In this document: piece after piece, positions 33,476 through 42,291 of the stretch
Position numbering within the stretch: position 1 is the first letter of the stretch
How the letters are laid out: each line of letters starts with the position of its first letter
Source: CAYOHG01 sp964465125
GTDB lineage: Bacteria; Planctomycetota; Phycisphaerae; UBA1845; Fen-1342
Direction of reading: 5' to 3'
Assembly: GCA_964465125.1 (NCBI GenBank)
Contig: CAYXIO010000015.1
Coordinates: 8,479-72,478, forward strand
Length of the DNA stretch: 64,000 nt
Translations under genes and position numbers: made by a program
The notes under the pieces: generated by a model
Seen by the model: the letters and a program-made list of their open reading frames with translations, nothing else
What the model was told of the DNA's origin: nothing
The model's database searches: none

Positions 33476-34611
33476 TGTCGCGCAGGCGGGACAGCGCCGG
33501 CAGCGTTTCGTTCGCCGCCGCCCGCCGCGCGCTGCTGACCTGGTTTCGTCGTCGTCGGCGTGACCTTCCGTGGCGGCGCAGCTCGGACGCGTTTCGCATC
33601 TGGGTTTCGGAGATCATGCTTCAGCAGACGCGGGTCGATTCGGTGATTCCCTATTACGAACGGTTCGTCAGCGCGCTGCCCGATGTTTTCGCGCTGGCGC
33701 GGGCTCCGCTGGAGCGTGTGCTCGAGCTGTGGGCGGGACTCGGCTACTACCGTCGGGCGCGCAACCTGCACGCCGCCGCCCGGCAGATCGTGTCGCGCGA
33801 CGCCGGGCGGCTTCCGCGCGACGCCGAGGCCTGGCAGGCGCTGCCCGGCGTCGGGCGCTACACCGCCGCCGCGATCGCCAGCATTGCATTCGACCAGCCG
33901 GTCGCCGCGCTGGACGGCAACATTCAGCGTGTGTTGGCGCGGTTCTTCACGGTCGCTCAGCCGATCGACCTCCCCGCGACGACCCGCCGGCTTTGGGCGC
34001 ATGCCGAGGAGTTCCTTGATCCGCGTTCTCCGGGCGATTTCAACCAAGCGCTGATGGAGCTCGGGGCGACGATCTGCACCCCGCGCAGCCCGGCATGTGC
34101 GGCGTGTCCCCTGCGACGCGCGTGCCGAGCCGTCGCTGAAGATCGCCAAGCCGAGCTGCCGCGCCGCTCGGCCCACCGAAAGCCTGTGCGCGTGACCGCG
34201 ATCGCGCTGGCCGTGGTTCGCGGCGATGCGTGCCTGCTGGTGCGTCGCCCGGCCCGCGGACTGCTCGGGGGGCTTTGGTGCCTGCCGCAATTCGAGCTCA
34301 ACGAGCTGCCGACGACGCGCACGGCGGAGCGGCGCCTGCTGCGTGAGCGCCTCGGCGCAGCCGCGCTACCAGGCTCCGTGCGAAAGCTGGGTTGCCTTCG
34401 GCACGCGTTCACGCACCGGCACCTGGAGCTGCACGTCTACCGCTGCGAGTTGAACGGGCCGCTGCGCATGGACGGCCCGGAGATGCGATGGCAGAACCTG
34501 TCCGAATCGCCGCGCGGAATCGTTGCGCGTCTCGACGCCCGAGCGCTGGACCTGGTGATCCGTCAATCGGCCGAGCCGGCCTCGCCTCCGTCGGCGCGGG
34601 CTCGACGATAG
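33475..34611 (+). CDS. mutY: A/G-specific adenine glycosylase MutY
   Basis: A protein of 378 residues that removes adenine mispaired with 8-oxoguanine. The catalytic Glu46 is in 'WVSEIMLQQTRV', the helix-hairpin-helix is 'LPGVGRYTAAAI' (123-134) and Asp147 lies in 'VAALDGNIQRV'. The 4Fe-4S cluster is C201-x6-C208-x2-C211-x5-C217. The C-terminal NUDIX-like 8-oxoG-recognition domain spans about 235-360 ('LLGGLWCLPQFEL'). GAGG 8 nt before ATG 33475 supports the start, which overlaps the ADH stop by one base. The last 49 bases overlap the convergent GspM-like gene tail to tail. Confidence 0.96.
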   Translation: MSRRRDSAGSVSFAAARRALLTWFRRRRRDLPWRRSSDAFRIWVSEIMLQQTRVDSVIPYYERFVSALPDVFALARAPLERVLELWAGLGYYRRARNLHAAARQIVSRDAGRLPRDAEAWQALPGVGRYTAAAIASIAFDQPVAALDGNIQRVLARFFTVAQPIDLPATTRRLWAHAEEFLDPRSPGDFNQALMELGATICTPRSPACAACPLRRACRAVAEDRQAELPRRSAHRKPVRVTAIALAVVRGDACLLVRRPARGLLGGLWCLPQFELNELPTTRTAERRLLRERLGAAALPGSVRKLGCLRHAFTHRHLELHVYRCELNGPLRMDGPEMRWQNLSESPRGIVARLDARALDLVIRQSAEPASPPSARARR

Positions 34612-35777
34612 GCCAGCATCAGCTCGTTCCAGATTTCGGGATGTTCGTCGGCCGTCAGCTCGACGCGCTCGGCAAAGCTCTTTCCAAGCCGGTAGAAATA
34701 GTTGTGGACAGCGCGCGACGCCGATTCCTCGCCCGGAGTCGTGCGCACGACGATGCCGCGCGGGTGAATCAGAACCAGCCGGCCGTCGTCCAGCTCGTCA
34801 TTGAGCCGATGCCGCACCGGCGGCTCGGTGCGATCGCGATCGTCCTCGACGTAGGCGATCAGCTCGCCATGCAGCGAGACCGTTGCGACCACCTTGAAAT
34901 GTCCGGCGTCGCGGCGCGGGTCGGGCACCTGCTTCACCACCTCGGTCTGTTCGACCGGGCCGGTTTCGCGCGTCGTGGGCACCGTGACGACGCGCACCTC
35001 CTGGTACAGCTTGAACATGTTCGTGGTGAAGATCGCGTCGTACGCGCTGACATCCTCACGCCGCAGCGGCGAGCGCCGCGCCACGGCCGGCTGCGACTCG
35101 CCTTGCGGTGCTTCCAGCAGCGCGACGTCCAGCGTCTTGTGGGGAACGTCCTTGATCGGTGGCAGCACCAGCGTCGTCAGCGACATTCCGATCGTCAGCT
35201 CCGACTCATTCGGTTCCTTGGTTCGCGGCGCTGCTCGGCGTCCGCGCGAGTCGCTGCGTTCCGACCCGCGGGTCGCGGCCTTGGTCGCGGAGGCCACGCT
35301 GGTTCCAGCGTTGAGGCTCAGCGAATCGACGCGCACCAGGTAGGGCCGCTCGTAGAAGTCGCGCAGGAATCGAACCGCCTGCTCGAGCGAGCCGCGCACT
35401 TCCACGCCGAGCGTCAGCTCGGTGAAGCCCTTGCGCACGCCGCGCCGCTCGACCACGGGCTTGCGCGGGCTGATCCGCAAGTCGGTGTCCAGGTCGTTGT
35501 CCTTGAGCAGGCGGGCGACGTCCTCGCGAAACACGCGCAGCGCCTTGTCGGAGTCCTGCCCGAGCGTGCACTGCGTCTCGTCGCTCCAGCGCTGGCGGGT
35601 CGCATTCTCGCGGTCGATCCAGCTCTCCAGGTCGGCCTGGCGCTCGTTGGCCGCCTTCAGCGCGCTCACCAGCGCCGCCCGCGGCTCGACGATCAGCATG
35701 TGGACCAGCCGGTAGCCGCCGGCGATGGCCAGCAACGCCACGATGGAGATCGCAAAGAGCCGTTCGCGTGGCTTCAC
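34563..35777 (-). CDS. GspM/PilO-like secretion platform protein
   Basis: A protein of 404 residues with one N-terminal transmembrane helix (about 8-30, 'FAISIVALLAIAGGYRLVHML'), a coiled-coil stretch ('EPRAALVSALKAANERQADLE'), then a ferredoxin-like periplasmic domain in the region 'FTELTLGVEVRGSLEQAVRFLRDFYERPYLVRVDSLSL', the classic GspM/PilO core. The second half (about 240-404) is extra and contains 'YDAIFTTNMFK', reminiscent of the GspC/PilP homology region. It may thus combine PilO and PilP/GspC functions in the inner-membrane platform. It overlaps the PilM-PilN fusion gene by ATGA and is the last gene of the gsp operon. The role is set by position and topology rather than by strong motifs. 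Confidence 0.72.
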   Translation of the reverse strand: MKPRERLFAISIVALLAIAGGYRLVHMLIVEPRAALVSALKAANERQADLESWIDRENATRQRWSDETQCTLGQDSDKALRVFREDVARLLKDNDLDTDLRISPRKPVVERRGVRKGFTELTLGVEVRGSLEQAVRFLRDFYERPYLVRVDSLSLNAGTSVASATKAATRGSERSDSRGRRAAPRTKEPNESELTIGMSLTTLVLPPIKDVPHKTLDVALLEAPQGESQPAVARRSPLRREDVSAYDAIFTTNMFKLYQEVRVVTVPTTRETGPVEQTEVVKQVPDPRRDAGHFKVVATVSLHGELIAYVEDDRDRTEPPVRHRLNDELDDGRLVLIHPRGIVVRTTPGEESASRAVHNYFYRLGKSFAERVELTADEHPEIWNELMLAYRRARADGGEAGSAD

Positions 35778-37399
35778 GGCTTGCCTCCGATCGTCGCCCC
35801 GTACTTCTTCAACAGGCTGGTCCGCGACTTGTCGCGCTCCTTCAGGCCCGCGGCGACCGCCTGAAGGTCGACCAGCTCGACGGGGATGTCCTCACGCCCG
35901 CCGAAACGCGGATCGATCGACTGGCCGCTCTGCCACTTGCCGCGCTTCGCTCGGTAAACCGGCTTGCCGTCCACCCGCAGCGCGTTGATCTTCTCGACGA
36001 ACTCGCCGCAGGCCTGCTCGCCGCCGAAGAGCTGGAGCGTCAGCAGGCCGCGGCGGATGTCTCCGCTGGCGTTCGCGACGATCATCCGTTTGCCGGGCTC
36101 GATCATCTGCTCGGTCAGGTCCAGCAGCGGATCGAGCCAGGCCGCATCGCCGGCGACGGATTCCCAGTCCTGGGCCTCGCGGCTGAGAATGTCGATCTGC
36201 ACGATCCGGGCGACGTCCTCCAGCAGCGCGTCGTTGGTGCGTTCGATATTCGCCAGACGCCGGTTGAGGCTGACGCGGTCCACCACGACATAACCGGCGA
36301 GCAGGGCCAGCGCCGCGCCAGCGCCGAGGCCCGCCAGCCGCGCCCGGCGCTGCAACGACGCGCGCGGCGGAACCGGCTTTTTCGGGTTGAGGAAGTCGAT
36401 CTCGAGCAGGCCCTCGCGACTCAGTCCCCACGCCAGGCCCAGCGCCGCCGAGAATGCCCGCAACTTTCCGGCTTCGGATTCGTGTGCGCCGAGCGTCATG
36501 GTCGGGTCGAACATCGCGATCGGGACGCCGAAGCGCGTCTCCGCCGCTTCGAGCAGGGCATGCTCGAGCCCCGTGCCACCGGCGATGATGATCTGGTCGA
36601 TGGTCGCGTCCGTCTCGGTGGCGCGATAGGCCTGAAGCGTGCGCGTCATCTCGACCAGCAGCTCGCCGACGACCTCCTGCTCGACCGCCGCGGCGCGCTC
36701 GACCTCCTCGAGCTCGGCCTTGGACGAGACGCGGCTGTCCTCGGTCACCATCTCGCCGAAGCTGAACGGCACGGAAACGCTGGCGGCGCGCGAGAATGCC
36801 AGCGAGCGCCCGCGGAAGATGTTGATTTCGGTCTGCGTGGGGCCGACGTCCACGAACAGGACGCGCTGATCCAGCGTGCCCGGCAGCCGCGAGACGCTCA
36901 CCAGGTTCGCGTAGGGCCGCAGGCCGATGCGCACGGGGGTCAGTCCGGCCGCCTCGCAGGTCTGCCGAATCTGCACGAGCGTCTCACGCCGCACCGCGGC
37001 CAGCAGCACGTCCGTCGCGAGGCCCTGCTCGTCCCGGCCCATCACGACGAAATCAATCTCGGCTTCGTCCACCGGGTAGGGCAGCTCGCGCATGGCCTGA
37101 AAGCGGACCGCGGCCGCCAGCTCCGCCGCCGGCGTGGGCGGAAGCTTCAGCCGGTTGATCACGGCCCGGTCGCGCGGCACGTCGACGGCGACGCGCCGGT
37201 GCTGCACACGGTAGCGCTGCAACGTCTGCGTCAGGAACGCGCCCAGCGCCCGCGGATCGTTGGCGTCGACGTTGGCGCCGATCCGCACCGCGTGCGCGTC
37301 TTCGAGCCGGATCTGCCCGACGCCGATTTTCGCCAGCACCAGGCGCAGGGAGCGTTTGTCCCAGTCCAGACACAGCGTTTTACGTTGCAGCCGAATCAC
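35774..37399 (-). CDS. PilM-PilN fusion (GspL-like)
   Basis: A protein of 541 residues. Residues 1-330 form an actin-like PilM/GspL cytoplasmic domain ('LCLDWDKRSLRLVLA', 'PRDRAVINRLKLPP', 'ELPYPVDEAEIDF', 'VLFVDVGPTQTEINIF', 'IIIAGGTGLEHAL'). After 'LEIDFLNPKKP' (332-342), which corresponds to the PilN start motif, a transmembrane helix at 355-374 leads to a coiled coil and a PilN-type periplasmic domain. GspL is known to have this same order, so the protein can be seen as GspL with a PilM-like head. It links the cytoplasmic motor to the periplasmic platform. It is coupled by overlap to the GspM/PilO-like gene and follows gspK by 33 nt. Confidence 0.82.
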   Translation of the reverse strand: MIRLQRKTLCLDWDKRSLRLVLAKIGVGQIRLEDAHAVRIGANVDANDPRALGAFLTQTLQRYRVQHRRVAVDVPRDRAVINRLKLPPTPAAELAAAVRFQAMRELPYPVDEAEIDFVVMGRDEQGLATDVLLAAVRRETLVQIRQTCEAAGLTPVRIGLRPYANLVSVSRLPGTLDQRVLFVDVGPTQTEINIFRGRSLAFSRAASVSVPFSFGEMVTEDSRVSSKAELEEVERAAAVEQEVVGELLVEMTRTLQAYRATETDATIDQIIIAGGTGLEHALLEAAETRFGVPIAMFDPTMTLGAHESEAGKLRAFSAALGLAWGLSREGLLEIDFLNPKKPVPPRASLQRRARLAGLGAGAALALLAGYVVVDRVSLNRRLANIERTNDALLEDVARIVQIDILSREAQDWESVAGDAAWLDPLLDLTEQMIEPGKRMIVANASGDIRRGLLTLQLFGGEQACGEFVEKINALRVDGKPVYRAKRGKWQSGQSIDPRFGGREDIPVELVDLQAVAAGLKERDKSRTSLLKKYGATIGGKP

Positions 37400-37432
37400 G
37401 CTCGATCCTCGCGCCCGCGCTTGCGGGCCGCC

Positions 37433-39046
37433 TCACTGCTGCTGCACGATCACGCGCTCGTCATCCAGCGGCCAGGCCATTCCCAGGCCGGTCAGGTCTC
37501 GATGATAGCGGATTTGCGCCAGGGGCCCGATCATCTCGATCAGCCATTGCATCCGGCGCGTCTGCTTGCTGTGATCGGCGTAACCGACCACTTCCACCGT
37601 ATATTGATACGCTTTCGTGGTAATCGAGGGTGCGATCGCGCGGAAGACGCTGGCGCTGACCGCGCCGGTGGTCAGCGGCCAGGCCGTGGTCCGCAGGGAC
37701 TTCGCGTCCAGCTCCCGACGCGCCGCCACGATCGCCGCCGCGGCGTCCGTCGTCATTCCGGGGATCGTCTGGAGCACCCGCAGGGGCGCGGTGTTGATAT
37801 TGATCAGGCCGCCGTACGGCGTGCCGGCGTCCTGTGCGGAGCGCACGGTAAACCGGTTCATCAGCGTCGGGAGCTCTTCGAGCGTGAGGGGGCTCGCGGC
37901 CAGAGCCGGGTCGAGCGTTCCTGACGGGGCGCCGTCGGCGTCGCCCTCGCTCCCTTCCCCGTCCTCGCCGGAGTCGCCGTCGTCCTCGCCCCCGCCCGCG
38001 TACAGGTCCGCTGGGCTGCGGAGACTGGAGAAATCGAAGGCCTCGCCCTTCAGTTGCAGAATGAACGCGAGCGTCTCGTCGCTCAGCGGCGTTTCGGCTT
38101 CCTCCTCGGACACGGGCTCGTCTGGGTTCTCGGCGAACACCTGTGCGATCTGGAATGAAATCACCGCCGCATCCGCCTGAAGGCTGATGCGAGCCTTGTT
38201 GTCGAGCGCGGTGTCGACCTCGCGGGCAAAAACGGTCAGGAAGGGCGCGACCCCCAGATTCAACACCCCGTCGGCGTTGTCGTAGACCGGATCCGACGCA
38301 TCGCCGTCATCCTCATTCAGATCCAGAATGCCGTTGCTGTTCACATCCTCGCCGTACAGGATCGCCGCGTTGAACCCGCGCACCAGCAGCAGTTCCTCGA
38401 TCGTGTCGAAGCGTCCATTCTTGCAGAGGTACGGCGGATCCAGCGCGTTGTAGTACTCGTTTTCCGCGCTGTTGTTGCCGCGCACCTCGTCGTCGTCGTC
38501 GCGCCAGTCCAACAACGCGTCGAGCAGGTCCGTCGGGTTTTCGACCCGCAGTTCGGTCAGCAGCGGCGTGAGCAACTGGGTGAGCTGCTCCTCGGCGGCG
38601 AGATTCAGGTCGAGCTTGCCGGATTCCGGCGTGATGCCGAAGCGCATCGTGTTCCGCGGGCCGTCCAGATTCATTCCGACGATGCTGAAGCGCCAGGCCG
38701 GGCCGTTGACGCTGGTCTCGCCGAAGGTGTCCTCGCGGCTGCCGGCCTGGCGCACCGGGTCCGACGCGCGGTCGTACCGTTCCGCCCAGACCAGCCCGTG
38801 GCGAAACAGGATCGGCTGATCGAACCAGGCCTTCGCGTTGTGCGGATGGGTGCGCAGCAGGGCGACGACCTGCTCGAAGCCGGATTCGCACGCCAGCCGC
38901 GCCTGCTCGCCATCCGCATGCGCCTGAATGCCGGCATTCTCCGCGCGCACAAAGAAGATGAAGCCTGCCATGGTCAGGGCGAGCAGCCCGATCATGACGA
39001 GAACGACGGGGAGAATGACCGCCCGGCGGCGATTGCGTGGCTTCAT
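37433..39046 (-). CDS. gspK: type II secretion minor pseudopilin GspK
   Basis: A protein of 537 residues, larger than the usual 300-350. The N-terminus 'RRRAVILPVVLVMIGLLALTMAGFIFF' is the atypical GspK leader, which lacks Glu5. The GspK core follows, with a helix-hairpin-helix-like region near 'LLDALLDWRDDDDEVRG' and 'TIEELLLVRGFNAAILYGED', where GspK usually has 'D-W-x-D-x-D' and calcium sites. A very acidic Gly/Asp/Glu-rich insert lies near 355-380. GspK caps the pseudopilus with GspI and GspJ. Its start overlaps the gspJ stop by ATGA. Confidence 0.88.
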   Translation of the reverse strand: MKPRNRRRAVILPVVLVMIGLLALTMAGFIFFVRAENAGIQAHADGEQARLACESGFEQVVALLRTHPHNAKAWFDQPILFRHGLVWAERYDRASDPVRQAGSREDTFGETSVNGPAWRFSIVGMNLDGPRNTMRFGITPESGKLDLNLAAEEQLTQLLTPLLTELRVENPTDLLDALLDWRDDDDEVRGNNSAENEYYNALDPPYLCKNGRFDTIEELLLVRGFNAAILYGEDVNSNGILDLNEDDGDASDPVYDNADGVLNLGVAPFLTVFAREVDTALDNKARISLQADAAVISFQIAQVFAENPDEPVSEEEAETPLSDETLAFILQLKGEAFDFSSLRSPADLYAGGGEDDGDSGEDGEGSEGDADGAPSGTLDPALAASPLTLEELPTLMNRFTVRSAQDAGTPYGGLININTAPLRVLQTIPGMTTDAAAAIVAARRELDAKSLRTTAWPLTTGAVSASVFRAIAPSITTKAYQYTVEVVGYADHSKQTRRMQWLIEMIGPLAQIRYHRDLTGLGMAWPLDDERVIVQQQ

Positions 39047-39918
39047 GGTCCCGCCGCCTCCAGGCCAAGCTGCTCGCGGACCTGCTGGCCGACGCGCTGC
39101 ATGCGCGGCCGGAACAGCTTGTCCGCCGAGGGGACCTTCACGATGGTGGTGTAGCGATCCTCGCGCGGCTCCGCGTCGCGGCCGAGCGGGTCCTGCATCA
39201 ACTCGGAACCGGCGATGTCGGTGTTCTCATACTCCTGCATGGTGATCGGCTCGTAGCCGACGGTGATCATCACGAGCTGCGGAAGCGAGTTTCCCTCGGT
39301 CACGTCCCACTTGATGTCCCACTCGACGCCGTCGAAGTAGCGGAACTCGAGGTACTTCAGCTCCGGGGACCAGACTTCGCTGCGCACCTGGAGCGGGTCA
39401 TCCTCCTCGATCACGTATTGGTTGAGCGTCTGCTTTTCGGTGCGGATAATTCCGTTGACCGTCGGCTCGCCGTCGTCGTCGAGATTCTCTGTGTCGACCG
39501 CGAGCGAGTAGCTGACCTCCGTCAGATCATGCTGCGCCGGCGGCGGAGTCTCGTCCTGCGCGAGAAAACGATACTGCGTCTCGGCCGGAAGCTCAGTCGT
39601 CAGCAGCGTGAGGTTCCGTCGATCGCCCTTCAGCCGCTGCTCGACCGGGAACCCCACCTGGTCCATGCCGAGGCAGCCGCGCAACTCGGCGGCGATCTGC
39701 CCCAGCGCTTGTCGCGCCAGTTGCGTTCGATCCGCCGACGCGCGGGCTTGCGCGCGGATTTCGGCGGTCTGCCAGAAGAAGGTGACCGCAACGCTCATCA
39801 TCAGCACGATCAGCGCGATGGAGATCAGCACTTCCAGCAGCGTCAGGCCGAGCCGCTTGCCGGGCATGCCGGCGGCCTGCGGCGAGTGCTTCCAGCCTGT
39901 CACGCGATCGGCGATCAC
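39043..39918 (-). CDS. gspJ: type II secretion minor pseudopilin GspJ
   Basis: A protein of 291 residues with the leader 'GKRLG' followed by 'LTLLEVLISIALIVLMMSVAVTFFW', a prepilin motif with Glu5, and a long beta-rich C-terminal domain including 'YLEFRYFDGVEWDIKWDVTEGNSLPQLV', the typical GspJ strand arrangement in which a W-rich segment precedes 'LP-x-x-V-x-I-x-I'. In T2SS it forms the pseudopilus tip with GspI and GspK. It overlaps gspI upstream (ATGA at 39915) and gspK downstream (ATGA at 39043), so the tip genes are tightly coupled. Confidence 0.88.
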   Translation of the reverse strand: MIADRVTGWKHSPQAAGMPGKRLGLTLLEVLISIALIVLMMSVAVTFFWQTAEIRAQARASADRTQLARQALGQIAAELRGCLGMDQVGFPVEQRLKGDRRNLTLLTTELPAETQYRFLAQDETPPPAQHDLTEVSYSLAVDTENLDDDGEPTVNGIIRTEKQTLNQYVIEEDDPLQVRSEVWSPELKYLEFRYFDGVEWDIKWDVTEGNSLPQLVMITVGYEPITMQEYENTDIAGSELMQDPLGRDAEPREDRYTTIVKVPSADKLFRPRMQRVGQQVREQLGLEAAGP

Positions 39919-40883
39919 GGGTTGTCGTTTCCGATTCCCGAGAGCATGGCGTCAATCTGGTCGTCGCTGAGTTGGTCGCCGAGCTGCTGGCGGATCAGCT
40001 CGCGGATGGCGTCGTCCTGACTGTTGCCGCCGCGGCTTCCAGCACGGCCGGGCAGTCGCTCGCCGCTCCCTCCGCGGGCGCCGCCCCGGCCGGGCGGCCC
40101 GCCTCCCGCCGCGCCGCGCCCTCCGCCCATTCCGCCCAGCAGGCTGTCGAGCATGCCCGCCGGCAACTGGTCCAGCGGCAGGTTGCCCACGCCGGGGATC
40201 GCGCCGCCGGAAAGCAGTTGTTGCAGCATGTCCGGCGACAGTCCCCCCGGGAGCTGGCCGCCGCCAAGCTGCGACAGCAGCGGCATCAGCACCGGCAGCA
40301 GCTCCATGAGGGTGTCGGGGGTCAGCGCCGCGGCCAGCGCCTGCGGGTTGAAATTCGCCGGATCGAGCCCGGGCAGAGGCAGCGTCTCGGTCAGCAGTGC
40401 GAGCTGGTCCTGGGGGACGCCGAAGTCGCGCTCCATGTCGATCGTCGCCGGCGCGGCCTTGAGCATGTGGAACTCGCGCACGACGCGCGCCTTCTCGATC
40501 TCGTACTGCTGCTCGGGATCGGTGTCGCGCATCACCGCCAGCGTCACCTCGCCCAGCCCCTCCAGGTCGGTCGTGTTCAGCCGAACACGCCAGAACCAGC
40601 CTGGAAACGCGTCGCCGAACTCGTCGAAGATCTCGCCTTCGTCGCCCAGCTTCATGACGGCGTTGGGATCCATCTCCAGCGTGGCCATCATGCGATCGGC
40701 GAGCTGCGTCGCGCGGGCGTCCTCGTCGGCCATTCCGGTCATGCGCAGTCCGTTTACGAGCTGCGTGCCCAGCATGCCCAGCGCGATCGTCAGAATCGTC
40801 AGCGCGACGATCACTTCGAGCAGCATCGCACCGCGCCGCCGATAGTTTGATCCTCGCTCGCTTCGCATTTGTCCCAGCGTCAT
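39915..40883 (-). CDS. gspI: GspI-like minor pseudopilin with Gly-rich extension
   Basis: A protein of 322 residues. The leader 'SNYRRRG' and segment 'AMLLEVIVALTILTIALGMLGTQLV' fit a GspI-type prepilin with Glu5 in 'MLLE'. The GspI core ends near residue 145 ('WFWRVRLNTTD', 'EVTLAVM'). The remaining 175 residues are unusual: a Leu/Pro-rich stretch, a Gly/Arg-rich tract ('GGMGGGRGAAGGG'), and a final 'DDAIRELIRQQLGDQLSDDQIDAML' helix. Ordinary GspI is about 120-130 residues, so the extension is a lineage-specific addition, possibly for surface or substrate contact. It overlaps gspJ and is 2 nt after gspH. Confidence 0.8.
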   Translation of the reverse strand: MTLGQMRSERGSNYRRRGAMLLEVIVALTILTIALGMLGTQLVNGLRMTGMADEDARATQLADRMMATLEMDPNAVMKLGDEGEIFDEFGDAFPGWFWRVRLNTTDLEGLGEVTLAVMRDTDPEQQYEIEKARVVREFHMLKAAPATIDMERDFGVPQDQLALLTETLPLPGLDPANFNPQALAAALTPDTLMELLPVLMPLLSQLGGGQLPGGLSPDMLQQLLSGGAIPGVGNLPLDQLPAGMLDSLLGGMGGGRGAAGGGPPGRGGARGGSGERLPGRAGSRGGNSQDDAIRELIRQQLGDQLSDDQIDAMLSGIGNDNP

Positions 40884-40885
40884 GA

Positions 40886-41569
40886 CTAGGGCTCCCGGTT
40901 GTCCTTGAGCTCGGCCACGGCTTCGGCCTCGTTGACCTTCTCGGGCTCCTCGAAGTTCATCGGCTCCGGCTGCTTCGCCGTTTCAGGCTCGATCCGTTCG
41001 GCCGGCTCAATCAACACGCGCCCCAGCCGTCCGTCCAGGGTGAGCTGCCGCGCGCGTCCGCTCGTGTCGCGCAGCGTCCAGCGCAGCGAGGCGCTGCGGC
41101 CGTCGGGATTGAACTCGAGCCGCAGCGGCTCATCCAGGTCTTCGATCGGCGTCGGCAGCTCCGCGACGGTCACGTCCTCGAGATACTCGATCTGCTCGTC
41201 CTCGATCTGGATCGGGGTCGAGCCGCCGGTCATCGGCAGGACGCTTTCGACCCAGACGCCGTCGAGCAGAACGGGCTGCTTGGCCCAGTCGCTGCTGACC
41301 GGCACGAACAGGTGCGGGCCGTACACCGGGTCGAGCTGGCGCGTCAGATAAAGCGTTCCGTCGGGCCGAAACTCGACCCGATAGGTGCGGGATTCGAGCA
41401 TCGCCTCCGCCCGGCACATGTTCAGCAGCGCCTTCATGCGCAGGGCCGACTCATCCAGGCGCTCGGAGCGCTCGGCGGTGTTGAAATCGGGCCAGACCAT
41501 CACCGCGACCGCCGCCAGAAGCGCGACGACCAGCAGAATCTCCAGCAGTGTGAACGCCCGTCGCTGCAT
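40886..41569 (-). CDS. gspH: GspH-like minor pseudopilin
   Basis: A protein of 227 residues. The very short leader 'MQRRA' precedes 'FTLLEILLVVALLAAVAVMVWP'; the residue before the cleavage site is Ala rather than the usual Gly, as also in the GspG here. The helix 'SERLDESALRMKALLNMCRAEAMLES' and the following strands 'RTYRVEFRPDGTLYL' match the GspH/FimT domain. The C-terminus is a long acidic tail rich in Glu/Pro. GspH sits at the pseudopilus tip region. It lies 127 nt downstream of gspG, separated by a hairpin, and 2 nt upstream of gspI. Confidence 0.85.
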   Translation of the reverse strand: MQRRAFTLLEILLVVALLAAVAVMVWPDFNTAERSERLDESALRMKALLNMCRAEAMLESRTYRVEFRPDGTLYLTRQLDPVYGPHLFVPVSSDWAKQPVLLDGVWVESVLPMTGGSTPIQIEDEQIEYLEDVTVAELPTPIEDLDEPLRLEFNPDGRSASLRWTLRDTSGRARQLTLDGRLGRVLIEPAERIEPETAKQPEPMNFEEPEKVNEAEAVAELKDNREP

Positions 41570-41603
41570 GACCTACCCACTGGGCGGCGGCCCAGAAAGC
41601 CGA

Positions 41604-41625
41604 CGCCGGACACGAGGGTCCGGCG
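41604..41625 (-). promoter_or_regulatory. hairpin between gspG and gspH
   Basis: CGCCGGAC (41604-41611) and GTCCGGCG (41618-41625) form a perfect 8-bp stem with a 6-base loop, 72 nt after the gspG stop and 35 nt before the gspH start. There is no T-tract. In a polycistronic message it would protect the gspG 3' end and lower downstream transcription, matching the need for far more major than minor pseudopilin. Confidence 0.5.
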
Positions 41626-41696
41626 CCGCGAATCAGGCCGAATAGGGAGCGGGCGGAGCTTGGCGCAGGGGCGCGCGCCGCGCTCCGAAACGGCGC

Positions 41697-42143
41697 CTAG
41701 CGCTCCCAGTTGGCGATGTCGTCGTCGTCGCCGAACTGGCCGTTCGGCCCGGCGCTGACGACATCGAAGCCGTCTTCGTTGTGCGTGCCGGGCGACTCGT
41801 ACTGGAACTCGTGCTGCCAGGCGTCGCGCAGGTCCTTCGACTTGACGTACGGGCCCGCCCATTTGTCTTTCAGCTCGTCGTCGTCCGGCGCCACCGCGAG
41901 AGCCGCCAGCCCTTCGTCGCTGGTCGGATAGCGGGTGCAGTGCGTGCGGAACAGCTCGAGCTGCGACCGCAGCGTGCCCTCGATCATGTTCCTGGTCAGA
42001 TCGATCTTGGCCTTCTCGCCCGTTCCGAAGAACTGCGGGGCGACCAGCGCGGCCAGCAGACCCAGAATCACGATCACCATCAGCACTTCCAGCAGCGTGA
42101 ACGCACGCCGTGCCTGCTTCCGTCGAATCTGCCTGGTTTTCAT
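41697..42143 (-). CDS. gspG: type II secretion major pseudopilin GspG
   Basis: A protein of 148 residues, the normal GspG length. The basic leader ends in 'RRA' and is followed by 'FTLLEVLMVIVILGLLAALVAP' with Glu5; Ala replaces Gly at -1. The C-terminal signature is complete: 'YPTSDEGLAAL', 'WAGPYVKSKDLRDAWQHEFQYESPG', 'DVVSAGPNGQFGDDDDIANW', including the calcium-binding Asp loop. GspG polymerises into the periplasmic pseudopilus that pushes substrates through the secretin. ATG 42143 has GGAG 7 nt upstream; the in-frame start at 42269 is rejected. A perfect palindrome CACACGTGTG (42157-42166) lies just upstream of the ribosome-binding site and may be an operator. Confidence 0.95.
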   Translation of the reverse strand: MKTRQIRRKQARRAFTLLEVLMVIVILGLLAALVAPQFFGTGEKAKIDLTRNMIEGTLRSQLELFRTHCTRYPTSDEGLAALAVAPDDDELKDKWAGPYVKSKDLRDAWQHEFQYESPGTHNEDGFDVVSAGPNGQFGDDDDIANWER

Positions 42144-42291
42144 TCGATCACTCCTGCACACGTGTGGGCGGGCTGCCTCGCGCCGCCAGCCATCGCTCCG
42201 TCCCGGCCTTTCCGCTACGTCCGTACCGCCCGCAAGACGCGTGCGCGACGTATCCCGTGCGACGTGCACGGCCTGCCGTTCCTCCCGGCTG

